Positions 47,285-57,820 are shown, counted from the stretch's first letter. The stretch: DNA of 64,000 nucleotides from Calditrichia bacterium (GCA_028284905.1 JANQQU010000012.1:62001-126000); one strand, 5' to 3'. Made by a program: numbers and translations. The notes: generated by a model from the letters alone, not told the origin.

Positions 47285-48799
47285 ATGAAGGTTTATATTT
47301 TGTTCTTTGTAATAGTTTTCTGTCTATCCTGTCATGAAAAAAAATCACGTGAATTTACGTTGCAATCAAATGGGTTAATTTATACACCAGCTGAAATAGT
47401 GAATTTGAAAAACATCGTTAACAAGGAGAATGATGAATTTAAGAATTGTGAACTCAACAGAACGTATTATTCAAAATATCAAGGGAAGGGGCATTATATT
47501 GAATTTCATAACCGAATGGAAAATGGACATTTCAATGATTTGATCGAAGATCTTAATAAAGATTTAGGGCATGATAGTTTGTTAAAAAAATATCGAAAAT
47601 ATATTTATGACCGTAAAGATAATGTTTACATCGTTCGACAAAGATATCTGAACTTCTATGAAAGTTTGGATACTTGCCTTTTCAGTATTGATGCTAACTA
47701 TAACTTTGGGAAGAAAGTGAAAGTTAGTCCTTCTGGTGATGATATTATTAAGACTGGTGGAAAAAATAAATGGATTTATGAATTTATTGGAAGGGGCACG
47801 TTTAAACATATAACGGTTAAAGCATATTTTTTAACAGATTCGATAAAGCAGCAAATTATTCCAGAAAAATATGCCCGTTCCGTGCAATATGTTGATTGCA
47901 TGATTGACACAAATTCAAGAGTAATAAATCCACCTGACTCAAGAACTCGCGAGAGTAGTTTAAGTTTGCTCAAAAAAGTTCAAGACTTTTTGGTTTATGT
48001 TGATTATCCAAACGAACCTGGATATGAAACCAAAGAAGAGGACTTAACTCCCGAAGAAATGTATAGAAAATATGAAATAAGATATGATCGATGGTTTAAG
48101 AAGAAACTCGAGTATATCGATAAAGAATTGTCACATACTACTGAATTCAAATTGTTTCTATCAAACGCTTTTCAAGAAGCGCTAAAATTTGGCAATGGCA
48201 CTCATGAATTTGAAAGAATAGTCGAAAAATTTACCTCCGCGGAAAATGCGCTAGCGCTCAAAAGACGGAGAAGAGTCGTTGGTAGTTGTAGTATGGATAT
48301 GTCACCCCGTATTCATGCATTAAGCATAGCCAGACTTTCGGCGAAAACCCGAAACTGGAATATCTTTTTAAGAGCGCATCTGAATCTAATGAATGACCAT
48401 TTTGCCCGGGTTAGTGATGCGAGCTGGGGATGGAGCGGAAGGCAAACTTATATTAGTGAACTTGAAGAACTCGAAATAGATGTTTTCAGATTATTAATAG
48501 GTAGCTCCCTTAGAGTCGAGAATGTTAACCAGAATCATTATCAAAGTTCTGTTGGAAGAATTGGACGATCTCTGTCTGAAGCACAAAATCGCAGGTTGTT
48601 TGAAAATAAAATAATATCTATGATTAAGGATGAAAAACTGGATAATTATAATCGTTACTTAATTTATCTTTTGTACGTTAATTACATCCATAGTATTTCT
48701 AATCAAGCTATTCGTTGGTTTAAAATAGTCAGTTTGAAACTTGGTTTTTGGCGGTATCCAAAGTTTTTGCAAAAGCACATATTAACGCTTCATCCATAG
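47285..48799 (+). CDS. AT-rich hypothetical lipoprotein
   Basis: 504 residues from ATG 47285 behind TAGGAG (an upstream TTG in frame is discarded). The leader VFCLSC-HEKK makes C16 the likely lipid site. The body is charged and mostly helical, with a conserved-looking core GSCSMDMSPRIHALSIARL ... NWNIFLRAHLNLMNDHF ... RQTYISELEELEID ... NHYQSSVGRIGRSLSEAQ. I recognise no known domain. Base composition is clearly more AT-rich than neighbours, which suggests recent acquisition. It is convergent with rmlA, 29 bp away. Confidence 0.75.
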   Translation: MKVYILFFVIVFCLSCHEKKSREFTLQSNGLIYTPAEIVNLKNIVNKENDEFKNCELNRTYYSKYQGKGHYIEFHNRMENGHFNDLIEDLNKDLGHDSLLKKYRKYIYDRKDNVYIVRQRYLNFYESLDTCLFSIDANYNFGKKVKVSPSGDDIIKTGGKNKWIYEFIGRGTFKHITVKAYFLTDSIKQQIIPEKYARSVQYVDCMIDTNSRVINPPDSRTRESSLSLLKKVQDFLVYVDYPNEPGYETKEEDLTPEEMYRKYEIRYDRWFKKKLEYIDKELSHTTEFKLFLSNAFQEALKFGNGTHEFERIVEKFTSAENALALKRRRRVVGSCSMDMSPRIHALSIARLSAKTRNWNIFLRAHLNLMNDHFARVSDASWGWSGRQTYISELEELEIDVFRLLIGSSLRVENVNQNHYQSSVGRIGRSLSEAQNRRLFENKIISMIKDEKLDNYNRYLIYLLYVNYIHSISNQAIRWFKIVSLKLGFWRYPKFLQKHILTLHP

Positions 48800-48828
48800 A
48801 CTAAGAAAGCACTATACCTTTAGGGAAA

Positions 48829-49695
48829 TTACTCTGCCAGGAGACTGCGCAGGTAATCGCCATATTCATTCTTCGGGACAGCATCCGCCGCTTTTTGCAA
48901 CTGCGCGGCATCGATAAAGCCCTGGCGATAGGCGATTTCTTCCAGACAGGCAATCTGCTGCCCCTGGCGTTGTTGAATGGCTTCCACGTAATTGGACGCT
49001 TGCAAAAGGGACTCATACGTCCCGGTATCCAGCCAGGCAAATCCCCGGCCGATCAGCTGGACCCGTAATTCTTTTCGCTGCAGATATTCGCGATTGACGT
49101 CAGTAATTTCCAGTTCCCCCCGGGGAGAGGGTTTCAGATTCTTCGCTATTTCTACGACCTGATTGTCATAAAAATATAATCCCGGTACGGCATAATGGGT
49201 TTTCGGTTTTGCCGGTTTCTCTTCGATGTCGGTAACTTTACCCGCCTCATCGAAAGAGACGACGCCATATCGCTCCGGATCTTTCACCCGGTAACCGAAG
49301 ATGAGTCCGCCGGCAGTTAGCTGTGCAGACTGCTTCACCAGTTTTTGCAGGTCATGACCAAAGAAAACATTATCACCGAGAATCAGGCAAACACTGTCAT
49401 CGCCAATAAAGGACTCGCCAAGAATAAATGCCTGCGCCAATCCTTCCGGTTTCGGCTGCTCTTTGTAGGAGAATGACATCCCAAGCTGTTCTCCGCTACC
49501 GAACAACTCTTTAAATTTAGGAAGATCCCGGGGAGTGGAAATGATCAGGACTTCCTGAATACCGGCAAGCATTAATACCGAAAGGGGATAGTAGATCATC
49601 GGTTTATCATAGATAGGGAGAAGTTGCTTGCTGATAACGCTTGTCATCGGGTGAAGCCTGGTACCGGCACCACCGGCGAGGATAATACCTTTCAT
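48829..49695 (-). CDS. rfbA: glucose-1-phosphate thymidylyltransferase
   Basis: 288 residues, the standard RmlA length. It joins dTTP and glucose-1-P to dTDP-glucose, first step to dTDP-rhamnose. Motifs: [16 protein letters not shown] (3-18), [29 protein letters not shown] (105-116), [46 protein letters not shown] precedes ATG 49695. The rfbB/C/D partners are not adjacent here. Confidence 0.95.
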   Translation of the reverse strand: MKGIILAGGAGTRLHPMTSVISKQLLPIYDKPMIYYPLSVLMLAGIQEVLIISTPRDLPKFKELFGSGEQLGMSFSYKEQPKPEGLAQAFILGESFIGDDSVCLILGDNVFFGHDLQKLVKQSAQLTAGGLIFGYRVKDPERYGVVSFDEAGKVTDIEEKPAKPKTHYAVPGLYFYDNQVVEIAKNLKPSPRGELEITDVNREYLQRKELRVQLIGRGFAWLDTGTYESLLQASNYVEAIQQRQGQQIACLEEIAYRQGFIDAAQLQKAADAVPKNEYGDYLRSLLAE

Positions 49696-50019
49696 TACGC
49701 GCCTTTCTAATTAAAGTCCCGGCTAAATAAACAAAAAGTTTTCCCCAATGCTACCTGAATAGAAAATCGATGAGCAATTGATTTGCCGACCAGGATATTT
49801 TTCGGGCAACAACTCTCCGCCTGATTCCGGGAAAATTCCCTAAGTATTTGTAAAAAAAATAGTTGAATTTTAACCCTTACAGATTTTTCAGTTGACATTT
49901 AGGATTAAGTTTATTTACTTAACTATCAGTGTTTCTTGTGATTTGAATCACTTGAGTGGGGTTGGGTCGGTTATTAAAACCGATACTTTTATGTTCAGCG
50001 AAGATTCGGTAAATGTGCG
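49696..50019. other. 324-bp divergent intergenic region
   Basis: Spacer between rfbA (-) and the STAS gene (+). Mixed AT-rich sequence; no repeat family of this genome and no RNA gene recognised. It should contain the promoters of both genes. Confidence 0.4.
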
Positions 50020-50325
50020 ATGCATTTAGATCTCGAAATGAAGAACAATAATCTCTACGTATCTGTCGCAGGGATTCTTGACGATAATCAGGCTGAAGCA
50101 TTCCGACAACAGTTAAACATGTTGCAGGATCACGACTTCGATGAAGTGGTATTCAACATGTTTCATGTGCCGGTAATGACCAGCGCAGTCATCGGCCGTC
50201 TGGTAATGTTTTACCGGGAAGTTGTCGCAACCGGTAGAAATTTTCGGGTCTGTGGGGTTAATGACAACCTCTTGCATCTCTTTCAATCTATCAATCTGAA
50301 TCAGTTATTCCACATTGAGCAGTAG
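50020..50325 (+). CDS. STAS-domain protein (anti-sigma-factor antagonist type)
   Basis: 101 residues that form a single STAS domain: short beta strands (LYVSVAGILDD), an alpha helix, FDEVVFNMFHVPVMTSAVIGRLVMFYREV with the Ser of MTSAVIG at the usual phospho-site, and a final strand-helix (NFRVCGVNDNLLHLF). Such proteins bind anti-sigma kinases and are switched by Ser phosphorylation. No anti-sigma kinase is adjacent, so it is an orphan. The ribosome binding site is weak. Confidence 0.87.
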   Translation: MHLDLEMKNNNLYVSVAGILDDNQAEAFRQQLNMLQDHDFDEVVFNMFHVPVMTSAVIGRLVMFYREVVATGRNFRVCGVNDNLLHLFQSINLNQLFHIEQ

Positions 50326-50536
50326 GCACTGCACCTTGTAACATCTGTGACAAGCCCCCGTAGTTTTTCAAGTCTCTACATTTAATCTTTGACATTCGAA
50401 GTTTTGCAGGACTTATCCACAAAGGTTTTATCCGTGCGTTTATTTAAGGAAAAATCTTGTTGCAACTGTCCATCTTTGCAACTATTATAACGCCCTGCTA
50501 AATTTTTTAACGATTAACAAGAAGGAATTAACATCT

Positions 50537-50722
50537 ATGCATTTCTGTAAGTCAAAGAAACACGTTTGGGCCTCCAAGGAGGATGCTGCCAAGTGTTGTA
50601 ATGGTTTCGAACGTGTTGTGGTGTTCGGCGAGGACATTCCTGCCGATGCCAAAAATATCCAGGTGAATAGCGAAACCGGCATCAAATTTAGCCGCATCTG
50701 GGTAAAAGCTAGCGAAGTATAA
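50537..50722 (+). CDS. 61-residue Cys-containing protein of unknown function
   Basis: Starts ATG 50537 behind AGAAGGAATT and ends at 50722, with a strong terminator after it. The protein (Cys4, then Cys20-Cys21) has FCKSKKHVWASKEDAAKCC and a GFERVVVFG strand. It is short but has the proper start, ribosome binding site and terminator, and the Cys pattern suggests metal binding or redox. I do not recognise a family. Confidence 0.6.
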   Translation: MHFCKSKKHVWASKEDAAKCCNGFERVVVFGEDIPADAKNIQVNSETGIKFSRIWVKASEV

Positions 50723-50746
50723 TTCTCCAATTAGATTTTTCGAATT

Positions 50747-50792
50747 AAACCGGGGTCGCAATATTTAACATGTTTTGCGGTTCCGGTTTTTT
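50747..50792 (+). terminator. rho-independent terminator after the 61-aa gene
   Basis: AAACCGGGGTCGCAA pairs with TTGCGGTTCCGGTTT (with G-U wobbles) over a 13-nt loop, followed by TTT. About 15 bp of stem. Confidence 0.8.
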
Positions 50793-50930
50793 GTTTAATG
50801 CTGCGATATCTCTTCACGCCATCTTTTATAATTCCCGGAAAAATGATACATTAGTGTTCTGATGCTTAATGGTCAGGCAATCCAATTAAGTTCACTGGCT
50901 CAATATTTAATCATAACCAGAGGTCGAATT

Positions 50931-51326
50931 ATGCAGAATACAGATGGCTCAACGAGCAAGTTTTTGCCAATTTGGGTATGGGCAATCGCGTTATTACAGA
51001 TAGTTTTGGTTTTATTCTTTTCTGCCGGTACTGCTATGAGTCCCGGTGATTTTATACCTGGATTATCCGAGGTCAACTATGTTGCCCAACTTTATATTAC
51101 CAGGAATGTGACTATGGCACTCGGGATTATAATTGCCTTGCTGCTAAAGTCCCATAAAGCACTTTTGGTAATACTTGCTGTGCGACTATTAACAGATATA
51201 TCAGATGTAATTACAGTGTATGCCTTAAATGTCGAGGCTGTCAAATCAAGTGTTCCTATGGTCGTTGTTATTCTGATTATTCCAGCGATACTGGCGATTG
51301 GTTATTTGTGGAAAAAAGATAAATAA
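50931..51326 (+). CDS. small integral membrane protein, four hydrophobic segments
   Basis: 131 residues from ATG 50931, which has AGAGGTC upstream; 23 in-frame codons before it look non-coding. Four hydrophobic stretches (about 15-37, 48-70, 71-92, 100-124) match a small four-helix membrane protein of DoxX/DUF4267-like type, but I cannot assign a family. It precedes a purine/pyrimidine permease by 69 bp on the same strand. Confidence 0.6.
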   Translation: MQNTDGSTSKFLPIWVWAIALLQIVLVLFFSAGTAMSPGDFIPGLSEVNYVAQLYITRNVTMALGIIIALLLKSHKALLVILAVRLLTDISDVITVYALNVEAVKSSVPMVVVILIIPAILAIGYLWKKDK

Positions 51327-51394
51327 GTTTTCTAAAGAAATTTGGCGTGTAAGTGCTTTGCCCACTTATACGCCATCTGATAGGGGATGATTTA

Positions 51395-52786
51395 ATGCCG
51401 AAAGCGCCAATCACAGAAAAGCACGATGATAATGCCGTTTGGGAAAGCCTGCCGGAATTGGAAAAGCCGATCTTTCGAATTGATGAAAAACCGGAACGGC
51501 TCTGGGAATCGTTGCTCTACGGCTGGCAGCATACTTTGGTAGATATTTCCCCTTTTGTGCTCCCTTTAGCAGTGGCTGGCGCAATTGGCATGTCTTTGGG
51601 AGAAAAGGCGCAATTTATCAATTTCTGCCTCTTTGCGATGGGCATTGCCACCCTCCTGCAAACCACCATTGGCAATCGTTTACCAATTATCCAGGGCCCC
51701 TCGGCGACACTCACCGGCACGCTGGCGCCGATCGCCGGGCAGTTAGGCGCGGCAGCCATGTGGGGCGGTATTTTTATTGGAGGAATTCTGGAGATGTTCA
51801 TCGGGGCGTCGCGCATACTCAAATATTTGCGTAAGCTGTTTCCCCCGGTGGTATCCGGCGTAGTAATTGTTTGTATCGGATTATCGCTGGGCCAGGTAGC
51901 GGTTCGTTTAATGATTGGGGATGGCAGCGGCACCAATTTCCTTTTTGGGATCGGAGTGATTTTGGTGATCTTTTTTCTCCAGTTGAAATGCCGGAATCTC
52001 TGGAATGGCATTCTTTCCCGGGGTGCTGTGTTTTTTGCTATCTGGATTGTCGGGTTATTGATAGCCGGTATTTTTGGCCAGGTAAACTGGCAGGTTGTTG
52101 CGGAAAAACCCTGGTTCGAGCTGCCCCAATTTTTCCCCTATGGTGGACCGGGATTTGGCTGGGAATTCATGATACCGGCAATTCTGGCTATCATCGCCGG
52201 TTATATGGGATCGATGGTAGAATCCCTGGGAGATTATGCTGCGACCTGCGCAGTCGCCGGGGAGAAATACACGGTTTCTCACATGAATAAAGGAATATTT
52301 GCGGAAGGATTGGGAAGTGTTGTTGCGGCGGCTTTTGGAGGATTGCCCTGCACCAGTTATACACAAAATATCGGGATAATTGCCACCACCCGGGTTGCCA
52401 GTCGATTCGTGGTGCAGATCGCTGCCGTTGTACTATTGCTCTATGGGCTTTGCCCGAAGTTTGGTGCCTTGCTGGTAGCAATGCCCCGCTCGGTGCTAGG
52501 GGGAGTGTTCATCCTGGTTTGCGGGATGATCGTCATATCCGGTATCCGCTTATTGCAGGTTGCCCCGGATACTACCGGAAATCAATTTGTCGCCGGCCTT
52601 ACCCTGATAATCTCGATTGGTGTACCGATCTACGCCAAATTCGGTTTAGGGGACGCCTGGCTAAACGAGATTTCCTTAACGCTAAAGCTTTTACTTACCA
52701 ATACTGTCGTCCTGGCCGTTTTAGTCGCAATTGTATTAAATGTTATCCTGAATATTATCTTACAGGATTCGCCTGAAAAAGGGTAA
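51395..52786 (+). CDS. NCS2-family xanthine/uracil permease
   Basis: 463 residues from ATG 51395 (behind AGGGGA), with the 14-helix UraA/UapA layout. Motifs: QGPSATLTGTLAPIAG, GYMGSMVESLGDYAATCAVAG (the substrate Glu region), AAFGGLPCTSYTQNIGIIATTRVASR. It imports a nucleobase with protons or Na+. The N-terminal ~45 residues are soluble and charged. Whether it prefers uracil, xanthine or another base cannot be told by eye. Confidence 0.92.
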   Translation: MPKAPITEKHDDNAVWESLPELEKPIFRIDEKPERLWESLLYGWQHTLVDISPFVLPLAVAGAIGMSLGEKAQFINFCLFAMGIATLLQTTIGNRLPIIQGPSATLTGTLAPIAGQLGAAAMWGGIFIGGILEMFIGASRILKYLRKLFPPVVSGVVIVCIGLSLGQVAVRLMIGDGSGTNFLFGIGVILVIFFLQLKCRNLWNGILSRGAVFFAIWIVGLLIAGIFGQVNWQVVAEKPWFELPQFFPYGGPGFGWEFMIPAILAIIAGYMGSMVESLGDYAATCAVAGEKYTVSHMNKGIFAEGLGSVVAAAFGGLPCTSYTQNIGIIATTRVASRFVVQIAAVVLLLYGLCPKFGALLVAMPRSVLGGVFILVCGMIVISGIRLLQVAPDTTGNQFVAGLTLIISIGVPIYAKFGLGDAWLNEISLTLKLLLTNTVVLAVLVAIVLNVILNIILQDSPEKG

Positions 52787-52879
52787 ATGATCCCTAAGAT
52801 GTTTGCCGTTTTAATCATGCAATGTTCTTAGTCCCTTATAACCCCACTTGGTCAATTTAAAGCACATCTTTTACCACAG

Positions 52880-53075
52880 TTGTATATGCCGCCCCGAATG
52901 GGGCTTAAATGTAGATGAGCAATATTTTGCTATAAATATATCGTCCCTATGAGACGCCTAAGACAAAGCCGTTTGAGCTAACTTGAGGAGCCCTGTAAGG
53001 GCGATATGTTTATAGGATAATCGATTTTCTAAAAGATTTAGCCCTGTAGGGGCGATATATTATTACCATTTTTCT
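52880..53075. repeat. GCCCTGTAGGGGCGATAT hairpin repeats
   Basis: Several copies of a short hairpin: GCCCCGAATGGGGC, CCCTGTAAGGGCGATATGTT and GCCCTGTAGGGGCGATATAT, each followed by an A/T tail. Related to AGCTCCGATAGGAGTGAAAT near 28950. The region between the permease and the radical SAM gene holds nothing else except the palindrome at 53321. Confidence 0.75.
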
Positions 53076-53320
53076 CAATGCAGAAATGCCTGTAAACCAT
53101 TATTCAATGGGAGGTCTGCTGAACAATTACAGGTTATATAGCATCGTATATTTCTTCATTATCATTCCCAAATTGTTTTAGCAAAAATATTTTTGCCGTA
53201 ATTTTTATCATATTTTCCTCCACCCTAATCCCTTTATTTACAATGTTTAGATAGAAATAAAAAGTGAATACCAATGACTAATTGTCTTGAGTTTTGTAAA
53301 TAAAATTACTTTTCAATAAA

Positions 53321-53345
53321 AAATACTTTGCATTGCAAAGTATTT
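53321..53345. promoter_or_regulatory. 25-bp perfect palindrome before the radical SAM gene
   Basis: AAATACTTTGC-ATT-GCAAAGTATTT: both 11-bp arms match exactly. It ends 65 bp before ATG 53411, the distance of a typical operator over a promoter. A dimeric regulator is the likely binder; none is encoded nearby. Confidence 0.65.
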
Positions 53346-53410
53346 GAGAATATGTTTAAGAAATTTTTTCAGGAAATTAATTCTTAACCATATTCACAGT
53401 TGGAGAGATA

Positions 53411-54916
53411 ATGAGAACATATCTGCCCAAACCGTTTCTGGAAGCGCCAGTGCTGGATCCTGCTTTCCAGCCGGAACAAATCAATCATCACTTTGCATTA
53501 CTGATCAATCCATTTTACCCCAAAGACCCTCATTCCAGCTTTGGGAAACATGTGTTAACACCAACACTGGCGCTTACCAGTATTGCCGCCAGCACCCCGG
53601 AGCATTGGGAAATTCGCTATTGGGATGAAAATTTACTGCAGGGACCGCCCCCGGTAGCTCCCTTCCCGCAAGTTGTTGGCATTACCGTTCATTTAACTTT
53701 TGCGGAACGTGCTTATGAATTATCTCGTTGGTTTCGGGCGCGCGGTGCAATCGTCGTGATGGGAGGATTGCATGCAATTTCCTGCCCGAATGAAGTTCGC
53801 GAACATTGCGACGTGCTTGCCATTGGGGAAGGTGTTCAGTTATGGGGAGAGATTCTCCGTGATATCGATGGCGGCAATATGCAGCGGGAATACCGGGCAA
53901 AATTTCGGAAAGCATATCGTGAAGACCCGGCACCGCGTCGGGATATTCTTCCTGCAAAAGGGTTCCTAACCACGACGAGTCTGAATGCGACTCGGGGTTG
54001 CCATAATCGCTGCGACTTTTGTTATCTGTCGACGGAAGGATTGCATATGCCATACCAAATGCGCGAACCGGCGCAAATAGCGAAGGAAATTCAGGCCGAT
54101 GGACAACCTTACGCTGTTTTCACGGATAATAATTTGGGATCAAAACCGAAATACTTACGTGAGCTTTGCCGGGCACTCGCGCCGCTGAAAATGATCTGGA
54201 GCGCCGCGGTCTCCATCGATGTCAGCGACGATCCTTCCCTGGTGAAAGAAATGGCGTTAGCGGGATGTACCGGCGTATTTGTGGGCTTCGAATCATTGCA
54301 AAATGACAATATTCTCGGCGCCGGCAAGCGCAGTCCAAACACTGCGGATTATGCCCGGCGGGTACGGATTTTTCATGAGCATGGTATCCAGGTAAACGGC
54401 AGTTTTGTTTTTGGATTCGATCATGACCGGCCGGATATTTTTGCGCGCACCGTTGATTGGGTAGAAGAGAATCGCCTGGAATGCGCCACTTTTCATATTC
54501 TCACGCCCTATCCGGGAACGCCTTTATTCGATAGAATGTCTGCCGAGGGCCGATTGCTCCATCGGGACTGGCGATTGTATGACACCGCACATGTTGTATT
54601 TCAGCCGCGCCATATGTCTCCGGAAGTTTTGGCGGAAGGATATGAGTGGTGCTACCAGCGCTTATTCTCTCACGCTTCTATCTGGCGCCGGCGCCCGGCA
54701 GATGCCCGGTCGGTATTGCCATATCTGGCGATGTCTTATCTCTATAAAAGATCGAATCGATTTTGGCATTACCTGATCCAATATCAATTAACCGCGACAG
54801 TCTGGCGGCCGTTGGTAGAATGGACGCGCCTCCGGCATCTTCGTTTTCGGGAAGAATTAGCGGGAGGAAAAGACAGGGAGAAACGCGCCGCTTCGGTGGT
54901 TTCAGCGAGTGTTTAG
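53411..54916 (+). CDS. B12-binding-domain radical SAM protein
   Basis: 501 residues: N-terminal cobalamin-binding-like domain (about 25-150, ALTSIAASTPEHWEIRYWDE, VVGITVHLTFAERAYEL, VVMGGLHAISCPNE), then the radical SAM barrel with the [4Fe-4S] cysteines in ATRGCHNRCDFCYLS (CxxxCxxC, near 197-204), and SAM-binding GCTGVFVGFESL. Family members carry out methylations, ring contractions and similar radical reactions; the substrate is not predictable here. A perfect palindrome sits upstream, so it is probably tightly regulated. AGAGAT precedes ATG 53411. Confidence 0.9.
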   Translation: MRTYLPKPFLEAPVLDPAFQPEQINHHFALLINPFYPKDPHSSFGKHVLTPTLALTSIAASTPEHWEIRYWDENLLQGPPPVAPFPQVVGITVHLTFAERAYELSRWFRARGAIVVMGGLHAISCPNEVREHCDVLAIGEGVQLWGEILRDIDGGNMQREYRAKFRKAYREDPAPRRDILPAKGFLTTTSLNATRGCHNRCDFCYLSTEGLHMPYQMREPAQIAKEIQADGQPYAVFTDNNLGSKPKYLRELCRALAPLKMIWSAAVSIDVSDDPSLVKEMALAGCTGVFVGFESLQNDNILGAGKRSPNTADYARRVRIFHEHGIQVNGSFVFGFDHDRPDIFARTVDWVEENRLECATFHILTPYPGTPLFDRMSAEGRLLHRDWRLYDTAHVVFQPRHMSPEVLAEGYEWCYQRLFSHASIWRRRPADARSVLPYLAMSYLYKRSNRFWHYLIQYQLTATVWRPLVEWTRLRHLRFREELAGGKDREKRAASVVSASV

Positions 54917-54919
54917 TGG

Positions 54920-55090
54920 CTCGTTGTTCGTTAATTGTTAATCGTTGATCGTTGCTTAAATAGGATCAATCTAAATCTGATAAAATTTGCCAGGCTATAA
55001 AATACCGGTATTGACTAACCTCTTAATTGCCTTTATCTTAAATCCGTACCTCAATTAACGAACAACGATCAACGAACAACGAATAGCGAA
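54920..55090. repeat. AACGATCAACGAAC word arrays, inverted
   Basis: CGTTGTTCGTTAATTGTTAA...GATCGTTG at 54920-54954 and its inverse (TTAACGAACAACGATCAACG) at 55053-55090 flank the space between the radical SAM stop and the glucosidase start. Confidence 0.75.
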
Positions 55091-55096
55091 TCCTTT

Positions 55097-57724
55097 ATGA
55101 CCGCCGAAAAACGACGACTGCAAGCTGCAAATACCGGAAAATCACCCTGGAAAAAATGGGGCCCCTATCTCACTGAAAGACAATGGGGAACCGTTCGGGA
55201 AGACTATAGCGCTAATGGCAATGCATGGGGATACGTCTCCCACGATATGGCCCGCAGTAAAGCCTACCGTTGGGGGGAAGAAGGCATCGCCGGCATTTCT
55301 GATTATACCCAATCACTCTGTTTTTCCCTGGCCTGTTGGAATGGCGTTGATCCTTTCCTGAAAGAAAGACTGTTTGGTGTCGCCGGTAATGAAGGGAATC
55401 ATGGGGAGGATGTTAAGGAATACTACTATTATCTTGACAGCACGCCGACTCACTCCTACATGAAAATGCTTTATAAATATCCGCAGCAAGCATTTCCTTA
55501 TGAACTGTTAGTCGCGGAAAATCGCCGTCGTGGGAAGCAGGACAGAGAGCTCGAATTAGTTGATACTGGTATCTTTTCGGAGAATCGCTATTTTGATGTT
55601 TTTATTGAATATGCGAAAGCAACAGCCGAGGATATTTGTATTCGGATCACCGCAATTAATCGCGGTCCGGAACAAGCAGTGCTGGATTTATTACCCCACC
55701 TCTGGTTTCGCAATTCCTGGTCCTGGCATACCGATGCGCCTAAACCGAAATTAAGCGTAAAAGGAAATGCGATTCAGGCAACGATGCCGGATAAAACAGA
55801 ATCATATTTCCTCTATGCAGACGGCGACCCCGAACTGCTTTTCTGCGAAAATGAGTCCAATGCCTCCCGCTTATACAATATGCCAACAGATGGCGGTTTT
55901 TTTAAGGATGGTATTAATGATTATGTGGTTAATGGGCAGCAGAATGCAGTTAATCCTACAAACGAAGGCACCCGGATGGCCTGCCGCTATCATCTGGAAA
56001 TTGCTCCGGGGGAATCACAATCCATTCGCCTTCGATTTTCGAATAAATCCCTTCGGCAGCCATTTCAAACGTTTGAAAAAGTTTTTCAACAGCGGCAGAC
56101 AGAAGCAGATGAATTTTATGCTGAGCTTCAGCAAGGTATAGCTAACGAAGATGCGCTTAATGTGCAACGGCAGGCATTGGCCGGGATGCTCTGGAGCAAG
56201 CAGTTTTACTACTTTAACGTTGGCGAATGGCTTTCCGGAGATGCCAATCAACCTCCACCGCCGGATGCGCGAAAAGAAGGCCGGAATCGCGAATGGCTGC
56301 ATTTGCATAATGCTGATATTATCTCCATGCCGGATAAATGGGAATATCCCTGGTATGCCGCCTGGGATCTGGCATTTCATTGCATTCCCCTGGCGATGGT
56401 CGATGCCGAATTTGCCAAGGAACAACTACTACTGTTAACGCGCGAATGGTATATGCATCCCAACGGACAACTACCGGCGTATGAATGGGCGTTTAGCGAC
56501 GTCAATCCACCAGTCCATGCCTGGGCAACCTGGCGGGTGTATAAAATGGATCAGAAGCAACGGGGTGGCAAAGGCGATATTCGTTTTCTGGAAGCGGTAT
56601 TTCACAAGATGCTGCTAAATTTCACCTGGTGGGTGAATCGGAAAGACAAACATGGAGATAATCTATTTCAGGGGGGATTCCTGGGATTGGATAATATCGG
56701 CGTATTTGATCGCAGTGCGCCCTTGCCAACCGGCGGTCATCTGGAGCAGGCCGATGGCACCAGCTGGATGGCGATGTATTCCCTCAATCTGATGCGCATG
56801 TCCATTGAGCTGGCCCTGCACAATCCGGTTTATCAGAGTACTGCCACCAAATTTTTCGAACATTTCCTCTACATTGCCGGGGCGATGGCAAATATCGGCA
56901 AAGAGGATATCGATCTCTGGGATGATGCTGATAAATTCTTTTACGATGCGATCCATTTTCCCAATGGGGAAGCGAAGCGCTTGAAGGTGCGATCCATGGT
57001 TGGATTAATCCCGCTCTTTGCAGTAGAAACCCTGGAACCGGGGACGCTGGAAAAACTGCCGGAGTTTAAAGCCCGCCTGGAATGGTTCCTGGAAAATCGT
57101 CCGGATCTTGCCAGCCTGGTTTCCCGCTGGTATGAGCCGGGACTTGGGGAACGCCACTTGCTGTCTTTACTGCGCGGCCATCGGATGAAACGCCTGCTAA
57201 AGCGGATGCTCGATGAAAATGAATTCCTTTCCGAATACGGGGTGCGGGCATTGTCGAAATATCATCAGGCCAATCCTTACGTTTTTCACCTCAATAATCA
57301 AGCGCATCAGGTTAGTTATGTGCCTGCTGAATCGGATTCTTACATGTTTGGCGGTAACTCCAATTGGCGGGGACCAGTGTGGTTTCCGGTAAATTTTCTC
57401 ATCATAGAATCCCTGCAAAAATTTCATCATTATTACAGTGACGATTTTAAGATCGAATATCCGACTGGCTCCGGAAACTATGTAACTATTGCTGCAGTTG
57501 CCGACTCACTTTCCGAGCGGCTTTGCCGGCTTTTTCTCCGTGATGAGCACGGCCGTCGGGCAGTATTTGGAGATGATGATAAATTTCAGAATGATCCGCA
57601 CTTTCGCGATCATCTGCTGTTCTACGAATATTTCCATGGCGATAATGGCCGTGGGGTAGGTGCATCCCATCAAACCGGCTGGACCGGACTGGTCGCAAAG
57701 CTGCTGCAGCCGCGACGGAAATAA
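55097..57724 (+). CDS. GH63-like cytoplasmic glucosidase
   Basis: 875 residues, no signal peptide. It matches the bacterial GH63-related glucosidases of ~880 residues that begin [20 protein letters not shown], then [32 protein letters not shown] and [13 protein letters not shown]. The (alpha/alpha)6 part holds [20 protein letters not shown] and [17 protein letters not shown], the usual acid/base regions. These enzymes release glucose from alpha-glucosides. The downstream gene encodes a protease with a glycogen-binding module, suggesting a glycogen-associated pair. AACGAAT before ATG is a weak ribosome binding site. Confidence 0.85.
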   Translation: MTAEKRRLQAANTGKSPWKKWGPYLTERQWGTVREDYSANGNAWGYVSHDMARSKAYRWGEEGIAGISDYTQSLCFSLACWNGVDPFLKERLFGVAGNEGNHGEDVKEYYYYLDSTPTHSYMKMLYKYPQQAFPYELLVAENRRRGKQDRELELVDTGIFSENRYFDVFIEYAKATAEDICIRITAINRGPEQAVLDLLPHLWFRNSWSWHTDAPKPKLSVKGNAIQATMPDKTESYFLYADGDPELLFCENESNASRLYNMPTDGGFFKDGINDYVVNGQQNAVNPTNEGTRMACRYHLEIAPGESQSIRLRFSNKSLRQPFQTFEKVFQQRQTEADEFYAELQQGIANEDALNVQRQALAGMLWSKQFYYFNVGEWLSGDANQPPPPDARKEGRNREWLHLHNADIISMPDKWEYPWYAAWDLAFHCIPLAMVDAEFAKEQLLLLTREWYMHPNGQLPAYEWAFSDVNPPVHAWATWRVYKMDQKQRGGKGDIRFLEAVFHKMLLNFTWWVNRKDKHGDNLFQGGFLGLDNIGVFDRSAPLPTGGHLEQADGTSWMAMYSLNLMRMSIELALHNPVYQSTATKFFEHFLYIAGAMANIGKEDIDLWDDADKFFYDAIHFPNGEAKRLKVRSMVGLIPLFAVETLEPGTLEKLPEFKARLEWFLENRPDLASLVSRWYEPGLGERHLLSLLRGHRMKRLLKRMLDENEFLSEYGVRALSKYHQANPYVFHLNNQAHQVSYVPAESDSYMFGGNSNWRGPVWFPVNFLIIESLQKFHHYYSDDFKIEYPTGSGNYVTIAAVADSLSERLCRLFLRDEHGRRAVFGDDDKFQNDPHFRDHLLFYEYFHGDNGRGVGASHQTGWTGLVAKLLQPRRK

Positions 57725-57820
57725 AAATAAATGAGCAGATGAACAGAGCCCAAAGGGGCAAGTGAGCAACTCTTAATTCTGAATTTTGTTCATCTGAAGA
57801 CTTTGTTAGAGAGGCATATC

